NCBI RefSeq assembly: GCF_001425605.1
Contig: NZ_LMRG01000029.1
Span: 1-64,000 of the forward strand
Direction of reading: 5' to 3'
DNA: 64,000 nucleotides
From: Rhizobium sp. Leaf453
GTDB lineage: Bacteria > Pseudomonadota > Alphaproteobacteria > Rhizobiales > Rhizobiaceae
Shown: piece after piece, positions 53,419 to 62,173 of the stretch
How the letters are laid out: each line of letters opens with the position of its first letter
Numbering within the stretch: the stretch's first letter is position 1
Position numbers and translations under genes: made by a program
The notes under the pieces: generated by a model
Database searches by the model: none
What the model was told of the DNA's origin: nothing
Seen by the model: the letters and a program-made list of their open reading frames with translations, nothing else

Positions 53419-54924
53419 TCAGGGTTTGCGCACCCAGGCATAACCGAACCGGAACGTATCGCCGTCGCTGCCATAGATATAGGGCAGCGCAACGATCTGC
53501 GGCTCCAGCGGCGGCACGGTCCCGATACGCTGTCTCAGGCGATTTTCGAGTTTTGCCGGAACCTGGGCGACGGTCTGGTCGCCCGCGCGCCAGACCAGCA
53601 GGATGGGCCTGTCCTGCGACCAGTCGAAAGGCGGATTGTAGAGCCGGTATGTCTCCGTATCGACCGGCGTTCGGGGAAGCTGCATCCGGAGATTCCCGGC
53701 GAGAAAAGCATCTTCCGCCACGACCAGCGCAGGGTCGATCGCCGGCTTGGCGACGATATCGGAAACAAAGGCCTGATAGGGCACCGTCAGCTTGGGATGC
53801 GTGTTCATCGGCCCGGCCGCAACGATCCGCAATACGAGCGATGCCGGGATCAATACCATCAGCAGCAGGATTACCGGCACGAAGCGTTTCAGAAAGCTGG
53901 CTTCGTCGATCCCGTGCGCATCGAGCTTCAGGCAGAGATAGAGCGGCATCATGAACAGGGCGGGGGAAACCCAGCGGGCTTTTAGTTCGGCCGTTCCGAC
54001 GAAGAAGATCAGGAACAGCAGGAAGACCAACAGCACGCCGAACATGATTTCAACCAGTCGGATTCGATCGTTTTGCATTCGCAGGCTTGGCCGGAAGCGG
54101 CTGCCAGCTACGGACGCGAAGATAACAACGGTCAGGGCGCAGAAACTCAGGACGGTCAGCGGCAACTCCGAAAGACCACGCCCGATCTGCAGCAATGCGC
54201 CATCCTGTCCGCCGGTCTCCAGCTTGTTGACCGTGTCATGCGAGGCGACCTCGAAATTCTGCATCAGCCACAGCGCATGCGGCAGCGTGATCAGGATGGC
54301 GATGCCGGCGGTGATCAAAATGCGCCAGTCAAGGATGCGCTGCCGATAGGCCGGCATGGCAAGGACGGCGACGAAGGCGCACAAACAGAGAATGGAGAAA
54401 TTGTATTTGGACAGGAGCCCGAGGCCGATGGCTATGCCGGTTATGGCGTAGGAAAGAGCGGTCGGGCGGTTGAGCGTGCGAAACAGGCCGTAGAGAAGCA
54501 GGCAGGCGGCAAAGAGCGAGGCATTCGAATGCGTCAGGTCACGTTGCGCCAGCCAGCCGATTTCCGGAATGGTGAGCAATCCCAAAGCGGCAGCGGCCGC
54601 CAATCCCCTGCCGGTCAGCACCTCGCGAGCGGCCATGTAGTAGAACACGTAGCTCAGGAACAGGAACAGGTTCTTGACGAGGCTGAGTGCGAAAAGCGAC
54701 TGACCGATGGCATCGATGGCCAGATGCTGCACCCAATTGAAGAACGGTGGCTGGGTATCGTAGCCGAGCGCATACCACTGGCTCATCAGGATCTGTCCGG
54801 CCTCGTCCATTTCGAGCGAGTTGGGCAGCGACAGGCGGACGATCAGATTCAGCGTAAAATAGGCCGCAATGAACAGGAGGAACGCGGAGGAATGCGTCTG
54901 GAGACGCCTGACCAGAAAATTCAT
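53419..54924 (-). CDS. GT39/ArnT-like glycosyltransferase
   Basis: A 501-residue membrane protein with about 11-13 helices. The first luminal loop has NSLEMDEAGQILMSQWYALG, with the acidic pair typical of GT39/ArnT/GT83 enzymes using polyprenyl-phosphate sugars, and the signature DTQPPFFNWVQH. A soluble C-terminal part of about 170 residues follows. It should move a sugar from a lipid carrier to a lipid or glycan in the periplasm, perhaps with the GT2 enzyme at 56025. Confidence 0.85.
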   Translation of the reverse strand: MNFLVRRLQTHSSAFLLFIAAYFTLNLIVRLSLPNSLEMDEAGQILMSQWYALGYDTQPPFFNWVQHLAIDAIGQSLFALSLVKNLFLFLSYVFYYMAAREVLTGRGLAAAAALGLLTIPEIGWLAQRDLTHSNASLFAACLLLYGLFRTLNRPTALSYAITGIAIGLGLLSKYNFSILCLCAFVAVLAMPAYRQRILDWRILITAGIAILITLPHALWLMQNFEVASHDTVNKLETGGQDGALLQIGRGLSELPLTVLSFCALTVVIFASVAGSRFRPSLRMQNDRIRLVEIMFGVLLVFLLFLIFFVGTAELKARWVSPALFMMPLYLCLKLDAHGIDEASFLKRFVPVILLLMVLIPASLVLRIVAAGPMNTHPKLTVPYQAFVSDIVAKPAIDPALVVAEDAFLAGNLRMQLPRTPVDTETYRLYNPPFDWSQDRPILLVWRAGDQTVAQVPAKLENRLRQRIGTVPPLEPQIVALPYIYGSDGDTFRFGYAWVRKP

Positions 54925-55100
54925 GCCTCTATCCGCCCGGTTCCGATGGTAGTTGAGCCGCGAGTGGAGGACATAGCCGCATGGCGAAGCCGTGACAACT
55001 CCTCGTCGGGATTTGGCCCATCGGCATTTGTGCAGACCTGCAAATGGGATGTGGCCGCCCTATATGAGGAGTTCTGCACCGCACAATCCAAGGGTAATGC

Positions 55101-56015
55101 ATGAAGATCAAGGCCATTTTCAACCGCGATGGCGGCACGTTCCGCACGACGGACATGGAGGCTTATGGCGCAAAGGCGGAAGAAATTTTCCGGGGTGCGG
55201 GACATGACATCGAAATTGCCGTCGTTGAAGGCAGCGAGATGAGCGATGCCCTGGAAAAGACCGCAAGGCGGGACGATCTGGATGCCATGATCGCGGGCGG
55301 AGGAGACGGAACGATTTCATCGGCCGCCGGTGTTGCCTGGCAGAATGGCATTCCGCTTGGCGTGGTGCCCGCCGGAACGATGAACCTGTTTGCCCGGGCG
55401 CTGAAGCTGCCGCTGGATATCTGGAAGGTGCTGGATGTGCTGGCAGGTGGCAAGGTGGTGGATGGCGATATCGGCAGTGCCGACGGCCGTGCCTTCGTCC
55501 ACCAGTTTTCCATGGGGCTGCATGCCCGCATGGTGCGTTATCGCGAATCCTACACGTTTGCCTCAAGGCTTGGAAAGATTCGCGCCAGCACGCGGGCTGC
55601 GGTCGGCGTCATGCTCAATCCACCGGAATTCGATATCGAGTTCGAGGTGGATGGCGTCCGCGAAAAGCGCGAGGTCTCGGCCATCTCCGTGTCGAACAAC
55701 CATTTCGGCCCGAATGCGCTGATGTATGCCGACGATGTGACCGGCGGTCATCTCGGCTTCTACACCGCGCCACCGCTGAAGCCCGCCGGTGTGGCCAAGC
55801 TGACCTTCGATATCCTGCGCGGCAAATTCCGTGAGAGCCCGTTGATCACCGAGATGAGCGTCACCTCGGTCGATCTGCATTTCCCGCGCGCGCGCCACAA
55901 GATCAATTGCGTCATCGACGGAGAACTGCTGCCGATCGGACGCGATGTGGCCTTGCGCGTCCATCCGGGCGAATTGAAGCTGCTGGTTGGAACCGAGCCA
56001 GCGCCAGCCGCTTGA
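55101..56015 (+). CDS. Diacylglycerol kinase-family lipid kinase
   Basis: A 304-residue protein of the YegS/DagK family. The nucleotide motif MIAGGGDGTISSAAGVAW and the block GIPLGVVPAGTMNLFARAL (residues about 65-105) are the kinase core. It phosphorylates a lipid alcohol, perhaps diacylglycerol. The ATG follows CAAGGGTAATGC. It converges with the GT2 gene and is part of a membrane lipid/glycan group. Confidence 0.9.
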   Translation: MKIKAIFNRDGGTFRTTDMEAYGAKAEEIFRGAGHDIEIAVVEGSEMSDALEKTARRDDLDAMIAGGGDGTISSAAGVAWQNGIPLGVVPAGTMNLFARALKLPLDIWKVLDVLAGGKVVDGDIGSADGRAFVHQFSMGLHARMVRYRESYTFASRLGKIRASTRAAVGVMLNPPEFDIEFEVDGVREKREVSAISVSNNHFGPNALMYADDVTGGHLGFYTAPPLKPAGVAKLTFDILRGKFRESPLITEMSVTSVDLHFPRARHKINCVIDGELLPIGRDVALRVHPGELKLLVGTEPAPAA

Positions 56016-56024
56016 ATCGGAACG

Positions 56025-57110
56025 TCAGGCGCCGGTGCCGTCCGTATCGAAGACTTTGCGGACGATATAGGGCGGCGTGTCGTTCTCGCCGGAATAGAGC
56101 CGCGCCATCATCTCGGCAAGGATGCCGGTGGTGATCAGCTGGACCGACGACAGGAACAGCATGACGCCGACGATCAACAGCGGTCTGCCGCCGATATCGT
56201 TGCCGAAGATGAACTTCTCGATGAACAGATAGAACAGGATCAGCGCGCTGATGCCGCCGGCCGCAAGCCCGATCGAGCCGAAGAAATGGCCCGGCCGCGC
56301 CTTGTAGCGCATGAAGAACAGCACTGACAGCAGATCGAGGATGACCCGGAAGGTCCGCGAAATGCCGTATTTCGACGTACCGTGCTGACGCGCATGGTGG
56401 GTGACTGGCATTTCGCCGATCCGGCTCGACGGCACGACACCGGCCACCCAGGCCGGGATGAAGCGGTGCATTTCGCCCATCAGCTTGACCTGCTTGATGA
56501 TCGAGGCCTGATAGACCTTCAGGCTGCAGCCATAATCGTGCAGCTTCACGCCGGTGATCTTGCCGATCAGGTAATTGGCGCACCAGGAGGGGATTTTGCG
56601 CAGCAGCAGGCCGTCCTGCCGGTTCTTGCGCCAGCCGACGAGAAGATCGAGTTCCCGCTCTTCGATCGCGGCGACCATGGCCGGAATATCTTTGGGATCG
56701 TTCTGCAGGTCGCCGTCGAGCGTGGCGATCAGCCTTCCGACCGCCGTATCGATGCCCGCCTGCATGGCCGCCGTCTGGCCGAAATTGCGCTGAAGTTCGA
56801 CGATCTTCAGGCGCAGGCTCGAATCCGAAAGTGCCTTGCGGGCGTTCAGGAGCGTCGCATCGGTGCTGCCGTCATCGACAAGGATCAGTTCCCAGGGGCG
56901 GCCGAAATTTGCCATGGCGTCGCGAATGCGCTGAACCAGCGGGCCGACGCTTTCCTCTTCATTGTAGATCGGCACGACCACGGACAGTTCGATCGCCGTT
57001 TCGGTACCGGTCTCCGCCCTGTTTGCTTGCAAGATGGGATCCAAAATCAAACCCTTTAAAAACGCTGCAGGTTCTCTCGCCCGGCTTATCGTGATAACCA
57101 GCCGTCCCAT
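56025..57110 (-). CDS. GT2 glycosyltransferase, polyprenyl-phosphate type
   Basis: A 361-residue protein. The GT2 core has ELSVVVPIYNEEESVGPLVQ, LILVDDGSTDAT, then ATLDGDLQNDPKDIP with the DXD-like motif. Two C-terminal membrane helices (about 285-310 and 325-350) follow, the ArnC/DPM/RgtE layout that loads a sugar on a polyprenyl phosphate. The N-terminus is uncertain: ATG 57110, or an initiation near ILDPIL closer to the core. A longer open frame upstream reads through the promoter of the divergent gene. Confidence 0.88.
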   Translation of the reverse strand: MGRLVITISRAREPAAFLKGLILDPILQANRAETGTETAIELSVVVPIYNEEESVGPLVQRIRDAMANFGRPWELILVDDGSTDATLLNARKALSDSSLRLKIVELQRNFGQTAAMQAGIDTAVGRLIATLDGDLQNDPKDIPAMVAAIEERELDLLVGWRKNRQDGLLLRKIPSWCANYLIGKITGVKLHDYGCSLKVYQASIIKQVKLMGEMHRFIPAWVAGVVPSSRIGEMPVTHHARQHGTSKYGISRTFRVILDLLSVLFFMRYKARPGHFFGSIGLAAGGISALILFYLFIEKFIFGNDIGGRPLLIVGVMLFLSSVQLITTGILAEMMARLYSGENDTPPYIVRKVFDTDGTGA

Positions 57111-57137
57111 AGCACTGGACAGGAAAGTAGCAAATAG

Positions 57138-58094
57138 ATGAATGCAGCAGAGGATGCCAGCCGGGATAGCTGGCTCGTCCGCAATAGGATGACCATCATC
57201 TCTCTGATGGCCGTCATCGCCTATGCCGCCTTCATCCAGTGGATATGGGGATGGCCAGTCCTGTTGCAAGAGTGGGCCGATATCGGCCTTTTTCCCGTGC
57301 TTTCGGCGCTCGTGCTACTGGTCGGCACCTATTTCATCCGCTGCTACCGGATCTACGATTATTTCCCGGCGGAGACGCGTGGCCGCTTTCTGACGCTGCT
57401 GCGGGTAACGCAGGTGCATAACCTGCTCAACATCATGCTGCCGTTCCGGGCGGGGGAAACCAGCTTCCCCATTCTGATGCGCTCGGAGTTTTCAATCCCG
57501 TTGACGCGGAGCACCTCGGCATTGCTCCTGATGCGACTGCTCGACCTGCACGCCCTGTTTGCTGCCGCCGGTGTCGGGCTTGTCATCGCGCGAGACGACC
57601 GGATGCTGGGCTGGCTGCTGTGGGGACTATTCCTCGTATCGCCGCTGGCGCTTTTCCTGCTGAAGGGCAGGGTGCTGGCGCTTCTGCAACGGCGTTTGCC
57701 GGAAAAGCTCGGCCGCTTTCTCTCCGAAGTCGAGAAGGGACTGCCGGCCTCTCCCATGGCCTTCGTGCGCGCCTGGCTGATGACGGTGCTGAATTGGTCG
57801 ACCAAGGTTGCCGTGCTGGCTTGGGTGCTGACTGTCATGGGCGTGCTGCCGCTCAGCGCCTGTTTCGGTGGCGCGCTCGGCGGCGAACTGTCATCCGTCC
57901 TGCCCGTGCATGCGCCGGCCGGTGTCGGCACCTATCCGGCGGGCATTACCGCCGGGGCAATTTCTTTCGGTGCGCCACCACGCGGTGCCAGCCTCGACCT
58001 CTTGGCCAGCGCCAGCGTCAACGCGCATCTGTTGATTCTCGTTTCGGCGGTTGCCGGCACGCTGTTGTCGATCCTGCTTTCGCCGCGTCGCTGA
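57138..58094 (+). CDS. Flippase-like integral membrane protein (LPG synthase TM domain family)
   Basis: A 318-residue membrane protein with about eight helices. LLNIMLPFRAGETSFPILMR and LPVHAPAGVGTYPAGITAGA are the marks of the lysylphosphatidylglycerol-synthase transmembrane/UPF0104 family, proposed flippases for lipid-linked molecules. It begins 28 bases from the divergent GT2 gene, so they probably share a regulatory region. A role in flipping the lipid made nearby is inferred. Confidence 0.82.
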   Translation: MNAAEDASRDSWLVRNRMTIISLMAVIAYAAFIQWIWGWPVLLQEWADIGLFPVLSALVLLVGTYFIRCYRIYDYFPAETRGRFLTLLRVTQVHNLLNIMLPFRAGETSFPILMRSEFSIPLTRSTSALLLMRLLDLHALFAAAGVGLVIARDDRMLGWLLWGLFLVSPLALFLLKGRVLALLQRRLPEKLGRFLSEVEKGLPASPMAFVRAWLMTVLNWSTKVAVLAWVLTVMGVLPLSACFGGALGGELSSVLPVHAPAGVGTYPAGITAGAISFGAPPRGASLDLLASASVNAHLLILVSAVAGTLLSILLSPRR

Positions 58095-58097
58095 GCG

Positions 58098-59600
58098 TTA
58101 CTGGAACGCCGTCTCGAAGAAGCTTCGCAGCTTGCGAGAATGCAGCTTTTCCGGCGGCATGGCGGCGAGTTTCTGCAAGGCGAGAATCCCGATCTGCAGG
58201 TGCTGGCTGACCTGGGTCTTATAGAATGCCGTCGCCATGCCCGGCAATTTCAGTTCGCCGTGCAGCGGCTTGTCTGAAACGCAGAGCAGCGTTCCGTAGG
58301 GCACGCGAAAGCGGAAGCCGTTGGCGGCGATGGTGGCCGATTCCATGTCGAGTGCGATGGCGCGCGATTGCGACAGGCGCTTGACCGGCCCGCGCTGGTC
58401 GCGCAGTTCCCAGTTCCGGTTGTCGATGGTGGCGACGGTGCCGGTGCGCATGATCCGCTTGAGGTCGTAACCTTCGTAGCCGGTGATTTCGGCCACCGCG
58501 TCCTGCATGGCGACCTGCACCTCCGCCAGCGCCGGGATCGGCACCCACACAGGCAGGTCGTCGTCCAACACGTGATCCTCGCGCACATAGGCATGGGCCA
58601 GAACATAGTCGCCGAGCGTCTGGCTGTTGCGCAGGCCGGCGCAGTGACCCAGCATCAGCCAGGCATGCGGGCGCAGAACGGCGATATGGTCGGTGATGGT
58701 CTTGGCGTTGGAGGGGCCGACGCCGATATTGACGACGGTAATGCCGCCGTGGCCCTTCTTTTTCAGGTGATAGGCCGGCATCTGCGGCAGACGGGCAAGC
58801 GTCAGGTCCGAGTCCGGCTTGTCGGAACCTGCCTGCGTGACGATATTGCCGGGCTCGACGAAGGACGTGTAGCCATTGCCGCCATCGGCCATCTGCTGGC
58901 GCGCCCAGTTGCAGAATTCGTCGATATAGAACTGGTAGTTCGTGAACAGCACGAAATTCTGGAAATGCGTGGCGCTGGTCGCCGTGTAGTGGCTGAGCCT
59001 TGCGAGCGAATAGTCGATACGCTGCGCCGTGAACGGGGCGAGTGGCGAGGGCTCGCCAGGGCCGGGCTCGTAGGAGCCGTTGGCGATCTCGTCGTCCGTC
59101 GTCGTCAGGTCCGGCGTATCGAACAGGTCGCGCAGCGGAATGTCGATATTCTCGGCCATCGATGCTTCGACATAGGCGCCCTCGCCAAACGCGAAATGCA
59201 ACGGGATCGGCGTCGCCGATTCGGACACGGTCACGCCGACACCATGGCTGCGGATGAGCAGGCCAAGCTGTTCCTTCAGATAGTGCCGGAACAGTTTTGG
59301 CCGGGTGACAGTGGTCGTATAGACGCCGGGACCGCTGACATAGCCATAGGACAGGCGCGAATCGACATGGCTGAAGCTGCTCGTTTCGATGCTGACCTGC
59401 GGATAGCAGGCGCGGTAGCGCGAGACCGGCGTTCCGGTGCGGCCAAGCTCGGTGAAGGCATCCACCAGGAATTTCGTGTTGCGCTCGTAGAGCGCCGACA
59501 GCGCATCGACAGCGGCGATGGGATCATCGAACGTCTGCGGTTCAAAGGGGTCTGGCGTGGCAACGGACAGGGCGGACAGGGAAGAGATTCGTTTGCTCAT
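58098..59600 (-). CDS. amn: AMP nucleosidase
   Basis: A 500-residue enzyme splitting AMP into adenine and ribose 5-phosphate. The nucleoside-phosphorylase-like C-terminal half has GHCAGLRNSQTLGDYVLAHA, MRTGTVATIDNRNWELRDQ and ALDMESATIAANGFRFRVPY, while the N-terminal domain has RYRACYPQVSIE. Length and blocks match Amn. It ends three bases before the flippase-like gene's end. Confidence 0.95.
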   Translation of the reverse strand: MSKRISSLSALSVATPDPFEPQTFDDPIAAVDALSALYERNTKFLVDAFTELGRTGTPVSRYRACYPQVSIETSSFSHVDSRLSYGYVSGPGVYTTTVTRPKLFRHYLKEQLGLLIRSHGVGVTVSESATPIPLHFAFGEGAYVEASMAENIDIPLRDLFDTPDLTTTDDEIANGSYEPGPGEPSPLAPFTAQRIDYSLARLSHYTATSATHFQNFVLFTNYQFYIDEFCNWARQQMADGGNGYTSFVEPGNIVTQAGSDKPDSDLTLARLPQMPAYHLKKKGHGGITVVNIGVGPSNAKTITDHIAVLRPHAWLMLGHCAGLRNSQTLGDYVLAHAYVREDHVLDDDLPVWVPIPALAEVQVAMQDAVAEITGYEGYDLKRIMRTGTVATIDNRNWELRDQRGPVKRLSQSRAIALDMESATIAANGFRFRVPYGTLLCVSDKPLHGELKLPGMATAFYKTQVSQHLQIGILALQKLAAMPPEKLHSRKLRSFFETAFQ

Positions 59601-59677
59601 GCGGCATTATAGGTTGGCGTTTTTTACAAGCAAACGACAAGATCGGAATGTCATAACGACGTCCACATGGAGACTCT

Positions 59678-60004
59678 TCAGCGCGGCCCGGCGAGGATGA
59701 CAACCGTGCCGGCCAAGGCGAGCATCACGCCGGTAAGGTCCCAGCGATCCGGCCGCACGCCCTCGATAATCCACAGCCAGGCAAGCGAGGCGGCAATATA
59801 GAGGCCGCCATAGGCCGCATAGGCCCGCCCGGCCGCGGCAGAATCAACGAGTGTGAGGAGCCAGGCGAAGAGTGCGAGGCAGGCTATGCCGGGCAGGAGC
59901 CAGAAGATCGGCTTGTCGAGCTTTAACCAGGCCCAGAAGGAGAAGCAACCGGCGATTTCGGCGAGTGCCGCAAGGGCGTAGATGGCGAATGCAGAGATCG
60001 GCAT
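59678..60004 (-). CDS. YnfA family (UPF0060) membrane protein
   Basis: A 108-residue protein with four helices. [21 protein letters not shown], then [19 protein letters not shown], and [19 protein letters not shown] are the family signature. It is a small SMR-like membrane protein; some homologues export multiple drugs. It is monocistronic by spacing. Confidence 0.93.
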   Translation of the reverse strand: MPISAFAIYALAALAEIAGCFSFWAWLKLDKPIFWLLPGIACLALFAWLLTLVDSAAAGRAYAAYGGLYIAASLAWLWIIEGVRPDRWDLTGVMLALAGTVVILAGPR

Positions 60005-60087
60005 GGCGTTCCTTCCTAATCAGGGCTCATAGGAAGGCATGGCGATCGTCAAGGCAAGTGCGGCAATCGCTGCTGCAACGCGGTGTT

Positions 60088-60261
60088 TCAGCTCATCGAC
60101 TGGCGCTGCAGCGTGACGAAGAGAACGAGGCCGGCGCCCTGCTTGCCGATGCCGTGGCCTGTCGCCTTGCTGTAAGCGACGACACCCATCGGGGCCATCA
60201 GCGTGCCCGCCAGTGCGAGCATGCGCAGTGCAACATTCGCGGACTGGAGGAGGGCGGACAT
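60088..60261 (-). CDS. Small membrane protein, 57 aa
   Basis: A - strand frame with an AAGGAT site before ATG 60261. It reads MSALLQSANVALRMLALAGT, then PMGVVAYSKATGHGIGKQGA and ends TLQRQSMS. The first 30 residues are a hydrophobic segment without a clear cleavage site. It lies 10 bases from the preceding small ORF, so both belong to one transcript. I do not recognise a family. Confidence 0.55.
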   Translation of the reverse strand: MSALLQSANVALRMLALAGTLMAPMGVVAYSKATGHGIGKQGAGLVLFVTLQRQSMS

Positions 60262-60271
60262 CGTCTTATCC

Positions 60272-60451
60272 TTAGAGCTTGGCTTGTTCGCAGAATTGCG
60301 CGGTGTGAACGGTACAGTCAGCGAGCGAGCCGACGTAGTTGTTGTGGTGGCGGCGGCGCTGGGTATCGGCGCTGACGGCAGCGGCCAGTGCCATTGCAAA
60401 GACGACCATGAGCATGCTGATGATGGTGAGGCGGCGGGCGAGAATGTCCAT
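60272..60451 (-). CDS. Small exported protein, 59 aa
   Basis: A - strand frame starting MDILARRLTIISMLMVVFAM with a signal peptide ending near AVSADT, then a His/Arg-rich mature part (QRRRHHNNYVGSLADCTVH) with two Cys (ADCTVH and FCEQ). It may bind metal or form a disulfide. The ribosome-binding site is weak. The pair with 60088-60261 is the only content of this stretch. Confidence 0.5.
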   Translation of the reverse strand: MDILARRLTIISMLMVVFAMALAAAVSADTQRRRHHNNYVGSLADCTVHTAQFCEQAKL

Positions 60452-60955
60452 GGTTTTGTCCGTTTGGTTCTGTGTGTCGATCGGGGTTCAACTCGATGAT
60501 GACCTTTTCGCACAGGCAAACTGAACTCTTCCTGAGACCCCGGTTCATCTCCCGTTCATCTTCGCACTTTGTTGCTGTGAGCCGTTGCCCCGACTGGCGC
60601 GGGGAAATTCGCGCATCGCGTTGGTGTTTCCGCTCTACCTCCCGATGTTCCGGGCTGTAAAATCGCCACGGCAATTCAGCGATCCGGTATTGGGCAGAAA
60701 TGGAAAGTCCAATATTTTCAATGGAGAAGGTTTTGGGAATCTGCCCCGATCTTGACTGGAGCCGCTGTGTGCCAGCCGCGGAGGATCCGGATGCCCGTGA
60801 CATCACGCCGTTTGCGCGCACGCGGCCTGTTCAGGTCAATCGCTTCTGCCGATGCATGAAACGTCATGACCTTGCGCGGTGAAACCTGAACGGCCCAGCC
60901 AGCCGTTCAGGAAAGTGTCGGAAGCCGGCGGCTGGGACCGCCAGGCGTTCGTCGA
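60452..60955. other. 504-bp region without a supported gene
   Basis: It holds the promoter of the small - strand pair, a putative 60-codon + frame (60700-60882) with no ribosome-binding site or family resemblance, and inverted repeats such as CTGAACGG near 60888. Nothing firm can be called. Confidence 0.45.
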
Positions 60956-61297
60956 TTACATGCGGGTCCAGGTCTGCGACTTGCAGAGAACCTTCAGCAC
61001 GCAGCCCTGCATCTTCAACGAACTGCCACTGATCGAAGCATTGCCGCTATAGGTCTTGTCGTTGGCGGGATCGGTGATCTCGCCCGAATAGTCATTGCCG
61101 CTGCCCTTCATGCTGCCGATTCGCTTGCCGGCATGCTTGCCCGTCTTCAGGGTGATGCAATAGCCGCCGCCGCAGGAACTGATGGCAGCGGTCTCGCCGC
61201 TTGCCGTCTTCCAGTTGCCGACGATCGGTTCGGCGCTAAAGCCGGTGCCTGCTGTCGCCAGGGTCATGGCAGCTGCCAGAATGAATGTACGGATCAT
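60956..61297 (-). CDS. DUF2147-family exported protein
   Basis: A 113-residue protein with a signal peptide (residues 1-22) and a small beta-rich domain: EPIVGNWKTASGETAAISSC, CITLKTGKHAGKRIGSMKG, and NASISGSSLKMQGCVLKVLC. Cys in SCGGGYC and QGC..LC are arranged for two disulfides. DUF2147 proteins are periplasmic or secreted and of unknown role, some linked to acyl or lipid binding. The ATG follows GGGAGGACCATC. Confidence 0.88.
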   Translation of the reverse strand: MIRTFILAAAMTLATAGTGFSAEPIVGNWKTASGETAAISSCGGGYCITLKTGKHAGKRIGSMKGSGNDYSGEITDPANDKTYSGNASISGSSLKMQGCVLKVLCKSQTWTRM

Positions 61298-61401
61298 GAT
61301 GGTCCTCCCGTAGAGCTCGCCGGAACGCCAGGGACTGCCGTGCGATCCGGTCGATATGTTTGCAGAGCCGGTCTCCTCCCGCTCAATTCGTCAAAAGTAA
61401 C

Positions 61402-61421
61402 TTACGCGGACGTAAACGTAA
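61402..61421. promoter_or_regulatory. ACGT-repeat palindrome upstream of DUF2147
   Basis: TTACG, ACGT and ACGTAA cores six bases apart form an inverted repeat, as at 46842. It lies about 105 bases upstream of the DUF2147 ATG and would fit the same regulator. The identity of the regulator is inferred. Confidence 0.4.
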
Positions 61422-61739
61422 ACAGTCGTTTTAACGATTTGCAGCCGAAAAATCGTGGCCCGAGAAGAGGGGCGATCCCGGTTTTCCGGGGTGTTGGTGG
61501 TGAGACACCGTTTCGCGTGGTTAGCGATTGGTTGAAATCGGGAATTGAATTTTCCGTAAAGATTGAAGCAAAAGCCAGCGTTTCAAGGCGGTCCGATGTT
61601 TAACAAAAAGCCAAGTTTACCAATCGTTTGAACTTTGTTCGTCTCAAATTAATCATGCATTTTAAGCGTGTATTGAAACCACTGCTGCATACTCAAATCC
61701 ATAAGACGAGCAGGGGAAAACACCCCGCCGACAAACCTC

Positions 61740-61838
61740 CGAAGGGTGAAAGCCGCACAAGATGGCCGCCCTTCGAAGGAGCCCGAAAGGGCAGCAAAAA
61801 CAGGGACTGCAGACAGTAAACAACCTAAAAACAGGGAC
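61740..61838 (+). other. Structured leader with repeats before the Sel1-like gene
   Basis: CGAAGGG (61740-61746) pairs with CCCTTCG (61769-61775); GCCCGAAAGGGC (61781-61792) is a perfect hairpin with a GAAA tetraloop. Then AAAAACAGGGAC occurs at 61796-61807 and again at 61827-61838, just before the ribosome-binding site. It resembles a structured 5' leader or small RNA; type unknown. Confidence 0.45.
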
Positions 61839-61845
61839 AGAAAAA

Positions 61846-62112
61846 ATGGCACGCTTTGACATTCAGAATGCTTCGATTGCCACGATGGGTGGCGAAAACC
61901 GCGCGGACGTCTTCTGCGAAATGGGTTTGATGTATGCAACCGGACGTGGTTGCGACGTCGATCTCGTCGCCGCGCACAAATGGCTCAACATTGCAGCGAT
62001 CAAGGGCTCGGACCGGGCAGCAGCGCTGCGCGCCGACCTGGCGATGTCGATGAGCAAGACAGATCTCGCTCTTGCCCTGCGCGCCGCTCGCGAATGGATG
62101 ACAATGCATTGA
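61846..62112 (+). CDS. Sel1-repeat-like small protein
   Basis: An 88-residue protein. MGLMYATGRGCDVDLVAAHKWLNIAAIKG (in parts) is a Sel1-type alpha-alpha repeat; the rest is helical with REWMTMH at the end. Such proteins bind partners through helical repeats. I start at ATG 61846, about ten bases after AGGGACAG; the longer open frame reads through the leader hairpins. The gene is convergent with the aminotransferase gene. Confidence 0.75.
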   Translation: MARFDIQNASIATMGGENRADVFCEMGLMYATGRGCDVDLVAAHKWLNIAAIKGSDRAAALRADLAMSMSKTDLALALRAAREWMTMH

Positions 62113-62173
62113 CATATGATCGTATCCCCAGACGACGGTAGGGGCGGAGACCTCCAAAGATGGGGCCAGCCCC

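Larger units (their letters stand above)
61298..61845. other. 548-bp intergenic region
   Basis: No gene supported. Contents: an ACGT palindrome at 61402-61421, an AT-rich stretch 61610-61690, and hairpins and short direct repeats (61740-61838) before the Sel1-like gene. Confidence 0.5.

Noticed and set aside
60700-60882. 60-codon + ORF in the gap before DUF2147
   Set aside because: No ribosome-binding site and no recognisable family; cannot be supported.
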